Shown one piece after another: positions 12,310 to 24,044 of a stretch of DNA of 35,899 bases. Origin of the DNA: Ichthyophthirius multifiliis (lineage: Eukaryota > Ciliophora > Oligohymenophorea > Hymenostomatida). A program made the translations under genes and the position numbers. How positions within the stretch are numbered: the first letter of the stretch is position 1; each line of letters opens with the position of its first letter. A model generated the notes under the pieces. It was given only the letters and a program-made list of their open reading frames with translations, was not told where the DNA came from and searched no databases. The stretch is taken from assembly GCF_000220395.1 (NCBI RefSeq), contig NW_004087034.1, positions 6,559 to 42,457 on the forward strand. The letters are read 5' to 3'.

Positions 12310-14841
12310 TCAATTTTTATTATATTTTTATGTAATAATATTAAAAAAGGCCTTCTCCTTATCAGATCTAACTAACTTTTTCAATTTAAAAATATATTTA
12401 TATGTTTTAATTATATTTAAATCTATTTAATTGTTGCTAATAAAATGTATTTTACTTGAAGCAGAATCTTTTCTATAAGTTTTACTTTTTTTTCATCATA
12501 AAATATTTATTCTGATTATTAACTTTATCCTTATTTATTTTATTACTATTTATTTTATAATGAGTTATTTATATTTTTTTATATTGTTTTTAACTAAGTT
12601 ATTTTCAAATAGTCTTATTAAGATATTTACCATTCATCAGCTTAAGATATAGCTATTTTAATTTAATGTAAAAAATAAATAAATATATGAAAATACTTAA
12701 ATATATATATTATTACATATGTTATTATATTAACTATTTTAATTTAAATATTGTTAAGGTAAAAAATAATGAATTTTTGGTTTTTATATAGGTAAAGGAT
12801 AAAAAATTTTAAAGACTTTTTTTTACAAATTATTACTTTATTTTTACTACTATTACAATTACAAATCATTATATATTTATTAAAAAATATTAACATTTAT
12901 ATTATTATTTTAATATTTATCCATAATTTTTAATACTTCTTCTTTTTTTTAAGTTTCCATTTAAAACTACTCTATATTAAAAAAGCCTTCTTAAAAAAAC
13001 TTATTATTCGTTTTAGTATTTTCAGATAATTATAATTATCTATCATATCTATCACAACTTTATTTATTATAATCTACCGATATCTATTATTATTATAATT
13101 TTTATTGTTATTAATTTTTTTTTAATAATTTTATTTTAAATTAACTTTTGTATTATATATGTGTTAGCTTCTAATATTTTACCATTTTAATTTCTACTCT
13201 ACATCTTTTAAATATTCTTCTAGAAATCCATTTAATTTTAAGCAATCTTATAATTTCTATATTTTAAATTAAAAATATATATCTAAATTATTTTACTTCT
13301 CTATTTATTTAATATATCTATGCTTCTTAGCTTAAAACAATAGCTTTAATATCTCTTGTTTATTTTAGATTTAGATTTATTTCTTATCCAAAATATTAAT
13401 TATCACTTAAAATACATAAAGATATTTAGAAGTATTAACTTTTTTATTAATTAACATTTAAATATTATGAACTTTGTATTTATTATTAATACGATTATAA
13501 TTATATCTATTTATAAATTTAAACTTCTCCAGATTTAATAAAATATACAGCATCAGAAACATCTCCTTATTTAAATAAAACCGTATTTTTAGTATAAGAA
13601 AGTAAATCAAAGTAATGAAAAATAGATAATAGTTTCGAAGGAACAATTCTTTTAAAAAAACAAAAACTTTTAAAAAAGTCTATTTTAAATTTCAATATTT
13701 ATTAATGGTAAACGCCTAAAATATTATCAAAACCTTATTTTGTTAAAGCTAATAAATGAGTATTTTCTTTACATAACATAGTTGCAGTTCTATTATATAT
13801 AAATAGATAAAAATAAAATAAAAACAAATATACCTTGGAGCATTTGTCATTAATGCTATTTCTCCAAAGGATTCGCCTGGCAAATATACTTTTACACAAG
13901 TTAAATTAGGAAAATTTTTGATCATATATTAACTATCATCTATATCTGAATCAAAACTTGTATTATTTTTGTTTGATCTGTTTTGTTTTTATTTTATTTT
14001 ATTTTTAAAAAATAATATTTAAGTATACTAATTTGTTAATAATTTATTCCATATTTTTTTCGCTTTATTTAAAGGACTACTTGGTTCATTTGGCTTTTCA
14101 CTTAAAGTATTATTTTTTTTTTTAAATTATTCTTATGCGTTTTAATTCATATTAGGATTTTATACTAAACAATTTACTAATCCTTTTATTACTACATAAT
14201 ATGTATCACCAATATCCCCTAATAAATTTATATTTTTTTAAATATAAAAAAATAAAAAATTATTATAAATAAATGAATATATAAAATATTTATATATATA
14301 TATATGTATTTTATTTTAATTAAATGAACCTAGATTAAAAATAACATCATGCTTTTAAAAATACTAATATTTAATTTATTAAAACAATAAATGATTAATA
14401 TTATTATCTTAAAATATTTCCTATAATTCTTATAATGTTTTATCTTTTTTATCTAATCCTTCTTCTCTTTCATTTTTTTTAAATATATTTAATCCAATAA
14501 TTGAATTTTTTATTATTGTTTTTAGAAAATTCTATTCTTCTTTATTTTTTATTTTCTTTTTTAATATTAAAATAGCTAACTTTTTTTTATAAAATTAATT
14601 CATTTATTTGTTTTCATTTATATATAAATACTTCTGCATGTTCTTAATTTTTTAACGTTATTGCTTATTCTTTTAAAAGCTGGTTAATTTTTTCTTGGCT
14701 TAATTAAAGTTTATTTTATTATTTCGGTTAATTCATTTCAAGCAGAATACCTAGTATTTTAGGATTAAATTTAAAACTTTTATTATCATCTAAATTTAAA
14801 GTGTTGCTTTAAACTAAAAAATTTTATTTTTTATAATTCAT
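12310..14841 (-). CDS. tandem cyclic-nucleotide-binding-domain protein, ~732 aa
   Basis: The start is at 14841 (MNYKKQNFLVQSNTLNLDD). Exons run 14841-14632, 14579-14330, 14218-13834, 13789-12717, 12652-12547 and 12484-12310, ending in TGA at 12312. The five introns are 44-111 nt and phases agree to give 733 codons. A further 51-nt intron at 13978-14028 is possible because it keeps the frame. A Gln/Lys-rich, probably coiled N-terminus precedes CNBD1: YFQKHDVIFNLGDIGDTYYVV, then a polar insertion, then VYLPGESFGEIALMTNAPRTAT. That phosphate-binding cassette keeps the Glu and Arg that hold cAMP or cGMP. CNBD2 follows: FDLLSYTKNTVLFKQGDVSD and FIKSGEVQIY, but its cassette is degenerate (YFGQEINLNLKQTRDIKA). 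The C-terminus is Gln-rich. No kinase, channel or clear inhibitor motif is present, so this is a PKA-R-like or free-standing sensor rather than a proven PKA subunit. Confidence 0.85.
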
Positions 14842-14980
14842 TAATATTTAAAAATACAAAATAACATAAATTAAAAAATAAAAATTATAACAAATAGATA
14901 TTTGAATTTAATATTTAATATTTTAGCAAAATTAATAAATTAATTAATAATTATTGTTAAAAAGGAATATATATATATAA

Positions 14981-15036
<56 letters not shown>

Positions 15037-15198
15037 CTTTTTATAATTATTGTATTAATTTTTTTCTAATTTTTTAATATTTTTTTTTATTATTATTAAT
15101 ATTATTTTACTATTCTTATAAAAATAAACATATTCTTTTTTTAATTTTTTTTTTAAAAAAAAAAATATAAAAAAATTATATTATATATATATAAATTA
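14842..15198. other. divergent promoter region with AT microsatellite
   Basis: A 357-nt spacer between two divergent starts. An AT-alternating tract spans about 14967-15032 and is flanked by T-rich and A-rich runs. No defined regulatory element can be named. Confidence 0.6.
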
Positions 15199-15982
15199 AT
15201 GGGAAAATAAATATTCTTAAAAGATAAAGAATAAATTTAAATAAAAAAAGGAAATAATTTAGTTATTAAAGGTCATTATGGAAAGCTTTAATGGCTAAAA
15301 AATATAGATATGGATGAAGAAGAATTACAAAAAGTAAAAAATAAAAAATATAATAAAAATAAAAATAAAACAAAACAAATAAGATAGTAAAAATAAACAA
15401 AGGAGAAATACAATTAAATATAAATTATTAAAATGAAATTTAACAAAAATTAAATGATATGTGTATTTTGACATTTAAAAATATGTTTAATTTAAAAAAT
15501 AAAATAAAGAAAAATTAAAAAGCTAGTGAATACAATAAAGGAAAAAGCTAAAAAATAAGGAGCTAAATTCATAAAATTTAATTATAAAAAGTAAAGTTTT
15601 AAAATACAAGTATTTCATTTTTCTGGATATTAATTTATAATTGAAAACGATGAAGATTCTTCAGAAGAATAAAATTAAAACCAAAATTAAAATGATATAT
15701 AATAAGAAGGGGAATTAGAAGAATAAAAAATATATAATCAACCAAATTAAATAAATGAATCAATAGATAATATAAACAATTAATAATATCAATAAATAAT
15801 TGATTAAACTCCAAGAAGCAATAATTAAATATAAATTCCAAATTTAAATTTAAATGCATTACAACAAAATAACTATATAAATAATCAAATCAATATTTAG
15901 AAAAATCAAAATAATATCTTTAATATTTAATAAATAAACTAAAACAATAATTTTAACAATTAAAAAAATTAAATAAATAATT

Positions 15983-16022
<40 letters not shown>

Positions 16023-18543
16023 TAATAATAATAATTATAATAATAATTAACCAATTTATATAATATTTAAACTCTTTAAACAAATAAAATATCATAATAA
16101 GGTTTAATTATAAATTCTTCAATCTAAATGAATTAAAATCGTACATTAAATTTAAATTCTCCTTTAAACTGTAATTATTAAAATACTAATGCAAATATAA
16201 ATAATTAGACAGAAATTGATTTACCTGAATAAATATCAGAAATTCAAGGAAATTCATCTTCTTAAAACGTAGATTCTGAATTTTAATTTTTTTCTTAACA
16301 AAATTCAGCTTTCCCCAAATATTAATCATTTCAAAATGTTATTAATAAATTTTAACCTTAAAAAAAAACATAACTTTAAACACCTAACCCTTCTTATAAA
16401 GTTAATTTATTTTAAATACTATAAAAAAACTAAGAATTAATTTAAGGAATTACATCTTTAAATATGTCTTCTTATAATATAAATAATAGAAATACAAAAA
16501 ACATTCCTTTTTATCAAGATTTTTCTTTTTGTCCTTCTTGGAAGGATTCTTCTTTTACATCTTTCGAAAATAATATATTAAAAATTAAAACCTTTAAAGA
16601 AAATTCTATTGGAAACTATTAAATTAATGATGAAAATATAATAAATTAATACAACAAAGTTGTGTTAAATGGCTTTTTTAAAAATATTTAAAAAAATACG
16701 TTTCTTTAAGGAAACCATCTAGCTCATTTTTATATTTCTTATTTAAAAGAAAGTTTAATTCCAGCTTTAAAAAATGCGAAAAACGAAATTTTGAAAAATG
16801 CTTTAAAAGAAGAATTTTTAATACTTTCTATTTTTAACTGCTTTTTTGGAAATCCTTTTATATATCCTTCTATTTTTTTTAATTAAGTATATATATTTAT
16901 ATATATATATATATATTTTTATATATTTATATATATACATATATATATATTAATATTATTTTCATATATTTAATTAATATAGAATTATAAATAAGATGAT
17001 TATTAAATACTACTTTAAGACTTAAAACTAGAACATAAATAATTAAATGTCGAATAATTATAAAAAATAAATCTAAAATAAATTCTTCATATGAAATTCT
17101 TTGAAAAAGAAATCATCTAAAAGCAAAATGAAAATCTCCAAAGCCACATTTTAAATCTTCTTGCTCACCACCAAATAGAAAAAGCATCCAAAAAACTTTA
17201 AGAAAAAAATTATTTTTAACTGGCTCTACTAGTATCTTAATGTGAATCTTTTATATCTTCCTAAATACCCCCTTCTCACTAATTCCTAGACTTAATAAAT
17301 TTCCTTAACGGGAACATTGAGATAATATATAAAAACTAAGAACTTTCTTTAATCTAATAATTCGCCTGTTTTCTCTGGTATGGTGAAAGGAATTTCCGAT
17401 AAAGAACTCTAGAAGAGTCTATTAATATATTTTTTTAATAAAATAAATATATATATTAAGATAAATTATCATTAGAAGTTCTATTATTAATTTTTTTTGG
17501 AAAAAAGAATAACTAGAATAATGATAATAATTTAGACCCAATTAAATTCCTTAAAAGAATTCATTATTCTAAAAGTAGGTTCGATTTTAGATTAGGCTGG
17601 TTTACATTAGAAATATTTAGCCGATATGGATATTCAGATATATCGTTTTTGGAAGATAAAAAAGCTTATTTCTTAAGAGGATTATTAGAGTAACTTTAAA
17701 GAGATAAATAAATAAAAAACTAAACTTTTTTATTAAAATTAAAGGAAGATTAAATAAAAAAAAATTCGTCTTGTTTGCATTTTATTTAGTAAATTTATTT
17801 ATAAAATCCTACAATTTTTGATGAAAATGAAAATAATATTAATATTTATGATAATTTAGTTTTATATTCGAAAGGAATTAATTATTATTATGAAAAACAA
17901 TTTATTTAGAGTTTAAAATATACTATTTAAAGTTAATTTAATTGGCCTTTATGTTGCTAAATTATTACTTTTTTTGGAAGGACCGAGAGTATTTTTGTTC
18001 GGAAACTAAGATGAAGTTCAATAAATGGAAAATTATTTACAAATTTTAAATGAAAATTAAAATTTTATTCCGTTTTACTCATATCATGCTGGATTTATTT
18101 AAAATGTTTTTCTTATTTAAAATAATTTGAAAAAAAATGTATTTTTTATTATTATTATTATTTATATATATTTTTTTTGTTTTTTTTATATATATATAGG
18201 AAATACATAAAAATGAGGTTTTTAATTTATTAATAAATATTAAATAAGCAATTCTATACCTTTAAAAATAATAAGATAATTTATCCGTAAATAATAATTA
18301 AGATAATAATATAAATTATTAAAATAAATTTAACTATTAATAGTTCAATTGCTCTGTTTTTTAGGAGTTTCTAAAATATTTAGTCGAATAGATGGCTAAT
18401 GTAAGTACTTAAATTAGTAAATTTAATGTTTATAAAGAAAAAAAGAATAAATGTCTTCTATTTAAGAATTATTAGATATAGTTTCTGTTTTTAAAACTGC
18501 TTCTAATTCTTAATTAAAAGAACTAATTTTGGCAACTTTATGA
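15199..18543 (+). CDS. Nup98 autoproteolytic domain fused to a Nup96-like region, no FG repeats
   Basis: Exons are 15199-15333, 15384-15484, 15510-16886, 16983-17910, 17933-18138, 18200-18416 and 18446-18543 (TGA at 18541). The N-terminal ~130 residues match the Nup98 C-terminal autoproteolytic domain: NNLVIKGHYGKLQWLKNID, IVKINKGEIQL, GAKFIKFNYKK and IQVFHFSGY, where HFS (15616-15624) is the family's self-cleavage triad, cut between Phe and Ser. In known Nup98-Nup96 precursors this cut releases Nup96 for the nuclear pore Y complex. Next come an acidic stretch, an Asn/Gln-rich linker with a poly-Gln TAA repeat, and an alpha-helical region (HLAHFYISYLKESLIPALKN, SRFDFRLGWFTLEIF, GLYVAKLLLFLEGPRVFLFG) that fits Nup96. 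The usual FG domain is missing. The frame breaks by one base inside the TAA repeat near 16020. Introns of 25, 22 and 29 nt are inferred from frame continuity; the last could instead be 41 nt. Nup98 domain is firm, Nup96 moderately so. Confidence 0.8.
15983..16048 (+). repeat. (TAA)n trinucleotide repeat encoding poly-Gln
   Basis: About eleven TAA units (15984-16020) are followed by an interrupted TAATAA tract. Read in code 6 this is poly-Gln. The frame before the repeat (acidic, Asn/Gln linker) and the frame after it (TNLYNIQTLQTNKISQQG) differ by one base, so the repeat length or its interruption at 16021 carries an apparent frameshift. Confidence 0.85.
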
Positions 18544-18618
18544 AGAAGAATATATAAATAAAAAAACACAAATATTTATAATTATAAAAATATATAAACT
18601 TATGAATTTTTTTTTTTT

Positions 18619-20814
18619 TCATATTTCGTCAATATCACTATTATTTTATTAAATTTCTTGATTTTTTGTCTCTTTTTGGAAATTTTATAATTTAAAAATT
18701 TAATTTTATTCTTTTGCTTCTTCATCAATTGCTTAATTAGATTGATTTTGATCTTTTTTACATTTAATAAGTTCAAATTTTTATTTAAATTATTTTATTT
18801 TAATGTAATCTTCATCTTATAATTAATATTTTTCTAAATTAAAATCTTAATTTTATAATGAATATTTAGCCAAAAAACTATAAATTAGATTTTTATCTTT
18901 ATTATTATTATTAAATTGAATTTACTTAACTCCTTCTTCTATTATTTCAAGAATTTCTTGATTACTAATTTTTTATACGACCGAGTTCAAAATATGAAAA
19001 AGCGTACTTATTTAGTTTCGATTTTACAATTAAAAAATAAGAAATGTATGAAAACAAGAATATTTAAATTAGTTTATTAAATTAATTAATAATTTTTATT
19101 TAACATCTTTATAATTATTATTCTTATAATCATAAACTGCTTTAAAAAAACAAAGCAATTAATCTTAATTAAATGAATCAATTTAATTTTAAAAAATCTC
19201 TTAATTAATTTAATTATTAGCAAAATTAATAAACAATATTTAATTTTAATCAAATAATTAATTTTATTCTTCTAATATTTAAATATATTTCTAAAACTAA
19301 AAATTATTCAAATTTTCAACATATTTTAATATGTCAACTTTTTCCTTTCCTATACAAACTAGCAAATCGAAACTACTTTCCTTCACTTTTTCATTAAAAG
19401 TAGAAGCTATTAAAACTAATTATTATAATATTTTATCTGCCAAAGGAAGTTCCAAAAGATTATTTCTGACTATAATATTCTATATAATTTCAATAATATT
19501 GTTTATTATATAAATAGATTTATCATTAATTAAAATAAGAATTCCTTCCATAATTTCTTCTTAGAAAAACTTAAAAGAAAGTAAAAAATTAACCATTTAA
19601 ATACTTGGTTTAAAAAGTAAAGTTTTACACAAAGAAATATTTTTTAAAGCCAAAATAATAATATCTTTAATTTAAGATTTTAGTATTTTTTAAATAATTT
19701 CTTCATTCTAAACATTTTATATATATAAATGTAAAATCTTTATAGCCAAATCTTATCCTTTAGTATTATTGAAAGTAAAAAAAGAAACAAAATCCCAATA
19801 TTATTCTATTTCTTCCTAATTCATTTTATTATTCAAAAAAAGATAATATATTTCTTTAAGGCATAGAAGCTTTCCTTTAAAATTTTATTATTTAAATTTC
19901 TAAACTAAATTCTAATTATTTTAAGTTTTAATAATCATAGCTTATTTATTCTAAAAATTAGTAAAATTACTCTTTTATTTATCTTAAATATCCTAATCTA
20001 ATTATTCCTCTTTAAGCTATTTTTGATTCAATTCAAGTTCGTGCATACATATTTTCTAAAAATATAAATTCTACTTTTAATCATTAAACTGTTTACAATC
20101 ATTATCTTAATTTATCACTTTCAAATTTATTATTTACTAAAATTATTAAAAATTAGCAAATATTTATTTTAAACTCATCAACTAATTTAACTTTAATATT
20201 TTTAGATTTTCCTCAATAAAATAAAAACCATATATTTGGCCTATTTTTATTATCAAATCCAAACTTAAAATTCTCACATTTGCCACATAAAAATTTGAAC
20301 ATAAATAAAATATTTGACCTTTTTATTCATTAATTAAATTTTTTATTGTATCTTTCTCATCTAATTAATTTATTTCTTAATCGAGAAATTTTAAACATTC
20401 CATTATTGATTTAGGCTCTTGCTTTTAAAATATTTAAGAAATTCCTTTTGATATGTTTTCATTATAACCACTTAACAATAATCTATGTAATAATTTCTAA
20501 GAATTTAGTGTATATTACTTTTTTATAGATACTTTTGATAGTAATAATTAAACGACATTTTAGACATCAAAAGTGTATTCTATTTGTTTTTAAGATATAT
20601 AAAGTTCGAGGATTTTCAAAGATTTTTCTAATAAATTGGGATTGGTATGGCTTAATTGTTCTGTTAATTGTAAATTTAAGTCAATTATTAAATTTTGGTT
20701 TAATTCAATATTTTAAAATAATGAAATAATTGAATCTAAAGTTTTAATTTTTTCTTAAAGACTTGATAGTTGCCAATTATTTAAATATTATTTTATTTGC
20801 AAAGAATATAACAT
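18619..20814 (-). CDS. intronless HEAT/TOG-like helical repeat protein, 731 aa
   Basis: A single uninterrupted code-6 frame of 732 codons runs from ATG at 20814 to TGA at 18621. The start MLYSLQIKQYLNNWQLSSLQ follows an A/T leader. The N-terminal ~180 residues resemble the TOG domains of XMAP215/CKAP5-type microtubule regulators. NNWQLSSLQEKIKTLDSII looks like the first HEAT helix pair. The following segment, HTNPNLLEKSLKILELYIS and then DVQNVVQLLLSKVSIKKQ, matches the pattern of a DxN...vKaL.il repeat followed by a KlgDkK-like turn. The rest (helical, Leu/Ile/Gln/Asn-rich) reads as further HEAT/ARM-like helices, ending in an acidic, coiled C-terminus (IDEEAKEQNQ ... NNSDIDEI). TOG is a by-eye assignment; a generic ARM/HEAT scaffold is the alternative. 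It converges on the Nup98-96 gene with only 75 nt between stops. Lack of introns contrasts with its long neighbours. Confidence 0.75.
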
Positions 20815-21754
20815 TTTTTAAGTATATATAAAAATTTATAATTATATTTGGTTTGAAAAAAATAAATTATATAAATATTTAATCATATTATATAATAGAT
20901 TTTTAAAGTTTTAATTTTTTATAATTAAATAAAATTAATTTATATAATTAATAAGATTAGGAATAAACATAATTTACGATTAATAAAAAAAAATATAGGA
21001 AATATTTAATATTTTATATAATATATTTATTATTTAAAAAACGTTCATTAAAAAATAAAATATTATTTATTATTATAATTCAACTTGTTTTTATATTTTT
21101 ATTAATTTTTTGATATTATAAAATAATAGCATATATAATAAATCTTAATTTATTTTAATATTTTTTTATAATAATAGCAATATAATTTATTTAATTTTTT
21201 TTTATACTAATAGCAATATTATATATTCTTAGAAATTATTTTATTTATATATACATAGTTAACATAATAATATTTTATAATATTTATTTTAAGAGATTTA
21301 TCTTTTTATTAAATAAATAAGTTTAATTTACTTTTTTAAATTTATGTTTAACATAAAATAATTTACTTTTTTAAGATTGAAGATTATCTTTTATTTGATA
21401 AAAAAATTAAAAAAAGTATTATTAATTTTATAAAAATTTACAAAATTCAAAATATTTAATACTTTATTTTTAATATTAATAAATTTAATAAGAAAAATAA
21501 TTATTGCGCAATATAATTTTTATATAAAAAATGAAAAAAGATAAAAAAATTTTGTAATAATAATTTATTTATATGAAATTTTATAATATAATTATTAATT
21601 AATTGCTAATAAAAAACAAATAAAAAAATTATATATATTTTTAAATAAATATATAAAATAAAAAATCTTTTTTTATATTTATTAAAAATCTCTATTTTCA
21701 ATAAAAAAAAAAATAAAAAAGAGGAAAAAAAAAAAAAAAAAAAATTTAAAAAAA
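20815..21754. other. divergent intergenic region
   Basis: About 940 nt of A/T-rich sequence separate two divergent genes. A run of 20 adenines (21725-21744) sits just before the OB-fold gene start. No RNA gene or coding frame with balanced composition is seen. Confidence 0.6.
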
Positions 21755-22663
21755 ATGTCGAAATAACAACAATAAAATCAATTAAGAGAACTCTAAAAAC
21801 CTTTATGGACTAAATTAAACCAACTCCGTTCATTTTTCAAATCAATTCACGTATGTGTACAAGTTCAAAAAGTAACTCAAATTCCCGAAACTAAACAAAT
21901 AGAATTAACTCTAGCCGACAATACTGGTCTTGCTCGTGCTATTTTATCTGAAGGTGCAGTTGATCCTAATTTAATTAAAGTAGGTAATAAAATAGCTTTA
22001 AGGAATGCTAAAACTAAATACATAGATAATAAATTAGTTATAATAATTAACAAATGGGGCTGTATTACTGACGAAAACAACAGCGGACTTTTTGAAGGAC
22101 AAGCTTTGGAATTAAATAATGAACAATTAAACATAAGTGAGAAAAAATATGACTTCAAAAATATTGAAATTGGTAAGATTTCTCCTAATGAACAAGTCTA
22201 TAACGTCCTAGTGAAAGTAATAGAAAGAAAATCAGTTCCTTTAATTTAAAACAATAGAAAAGAAGAAGGAGGAGAAAATTTGCATTAAGATAAAGCAAAT
22301 TTACACGTAAAATTGGCAGATAAAACAGGCATAATAAATGCTATTTTTCCAGATTTACCAAAATTTAGAGGACTTTTCGAACCAAATTAAAATCTTTAAC
22401 TTGTAAAGGCTTATGTTTTATAGAGTAAAAAAGGAAATAATAAATAAGATTAAAGTGAAGACTTTTCTATTCATTTGACTATTTTTAAAAATAAAAATAG
22501 CAGAAATTCGAACTAAAGATTGGATAATTCAAAACCTAATGGAAGAATTATTGTTATACCTTAAAATGAAGTTGAAGATTTACTACCAAATGGATTTGAT
22601 TATTAATCTTAGAAAAATATTAGTGACAAAGTTTGGGTTAAATAATAATAATAATAAAATTGA
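21755..22663 (+). CDS. tandem OB-fold single-stranded nucleic-acid-binding protein (SOSS-B/RPA-like), 302 aa
   Basis: A single exon of 303 codons runs from ATG at 21755 to TGA at 22661. Two OB-folds are visible. OB1 is at residues ~27-112: FKSIHVCVQVQKVTQI, IELTLADNTGLARAIL, DPNLIKVGNKIALRNAKT, KLVIIINKWG. OB2 is at ~148-255: VYNVLVKVIERKSVPL, then LHVKLADKTGIINAIF and LQLVKAYVL. The repeated LAD(N/K)TGxxxAI motif is the strand 2-3 signature of SOSS-B/NABP and RPA-type OB-folds, which coat single-stranded DNA in repair and telomere work. The C-terminus is polar and ends in poly-Gln. Human SOSS-B has only one OB-fold plus a disordered tail, so the double fold is a difference. A role in DNA repair or in telomere or RNA binding is inferred. 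Coding G+C is clearly above the flanking spacers. Confidence 0.8.
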
Positions 22664-23140
22664 TAAAAATATATATAATATATATTGTTTTTTTATTATT
22701 ATTATTTTTTTTATAAAAAAAAAAAAAATAGATAAAAAATTATTGTTATTTATTTATTAAATTATGTTTTAAAAATGTATTATTATCTTATTTATTATAA
22801 TTAATAATAAAATTATATAATATATATTAATACTAATAATAATAAATACATAAATATATTATATTGAAATTATATTTGATTATATATTGAAATAATAAAA
22901 AAATAAGAATAAGTATTTATATATATATATATATATATATATTTTTATTATTTTTTTCATATTAAAAATTAAAAAATAACAAAAATTTAAATAAAATATT
23001 AATTTAATAAACTTATACATTATAAATTTTTAATTTAACAAAAAACAATATAATAAAAAAATTATAAATATAAATAAAATAAAAATAAATAAAATAAAAT
23101 ATAATAAATATAATATATTTTAAATAAAATAATTAAATAA
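22664..23140. other. intergenic A/T spacer
   Basis: A/T-rich spacer with a short AT repeat at 22919-22942. No gene or RNA is recognised. Confidence 0.6.
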
Positions 23141-23626
23141 ATGTATTATCCCTCAAAACCACATTTATATTAATCTTCTTTATAATATTCAGCATCTCCA
23201 ACAACAAATTATACTAGATAATAAGGCTCTTATAGAAATTAATACGTTACAGTATAGCCTAGACCCCATGAATGGACTGAGTATTAACCAATTGAAAAAA
23301 AATATATTGATTACGTTCCCGAAACAAAGGTTGAATATCGCCCAGTAGAAAGATCTTTTTTAGACTATGTAGAAATAAAGCATGTAACAGATTATTAACC
23401 TGTAAAGAGAGTTTAAAAAAGAGTAGAATATGTACCTGTTGAATATTATGATGAATATTTAGACTATAATCCTAAATAATATTCCTATTATACTAGATCT
23501 CCCAAAAATGTAGAAATGAGAGCTTCATAAATTATATCTTAAGACTTTGTCCAAAATCCTAATTATATTTCTTAAAGTGGATATAAAAGCTAATACTTTA
23601 GATTTCCCTATAAATATTATCATTGA
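23141..23626 (+). CDS. alveolin-like cortical/epiplasm protein, 161 aa
   Basis: A single exon of 162 codons, from ATG at 23141 to TGA at 23624. The N-terminal ~35 residues are Ser/Tyr/Gln-rich (MYYPSKPHLYQSSLQYSASP). The core is built of short repeats of charged and hydrophobic residues around Val-Pro-Val: KKYIDYVPETKVEYRPVERS, DYVEIKHVTDYQPVKRVQ and KRVEYVPVEYYDEYLDY. Such EKxVxVPV-type repeats define the alveolins, which form the membrane skeleton under the plasma membrane of alveolates (epiplasm in ciliates, inner membrane complex in Apicomplexa). The C-terminus is Tyr/Gln-rich. No signal peptide or membrane segment is present, as expected for a submembrane filament protein. Family identity rests on repeat pattern only. 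Confidence 0.75.
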
Positions 23627-23995
23627 GAATAAAAAAATGATTTATTAAAATTATGTATTATTATTTGTATTATATTTTATTATCATACAAACGATATTTA
23701 GTATTATTTAATATAGAATATTTTTCTTTAATATAAAATTATAAAGTTTAAATTTTTTTATAACTTAAATTAAATAATTTATTAAACAATAGTTATTAAA
23801 AAAAAAAAATTATTTTTGATATATAAATAAAATAAAATTATAATTAATAATTTAATTAAATATATATTATTATAATATTTATATTTATTTATATTTTATA
23901 TAAAAAAAATAAACTTAAAATTAAATGAAAAATAATATATAGATAAGAATTATATTAAATAATAAATAAAGAAATTTTAAAAGATGCATTATATA

Positions 23996-24044
<49 letters not shown>

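Noticed and set aside
19331-20729. Plus-strand open frames opposite the HEAT/TOG-like gene
   Set aside because: The minus strand has one unbroken 732-codon frame across the region; the plus frames are shadows.
21877-22158. Minus-strand open frame of 93 codons opposite the OB-fold gene
   Set aside because: The plus strand carries conserved OB-fold motifs over the same bases; the minus frame is a shadow.
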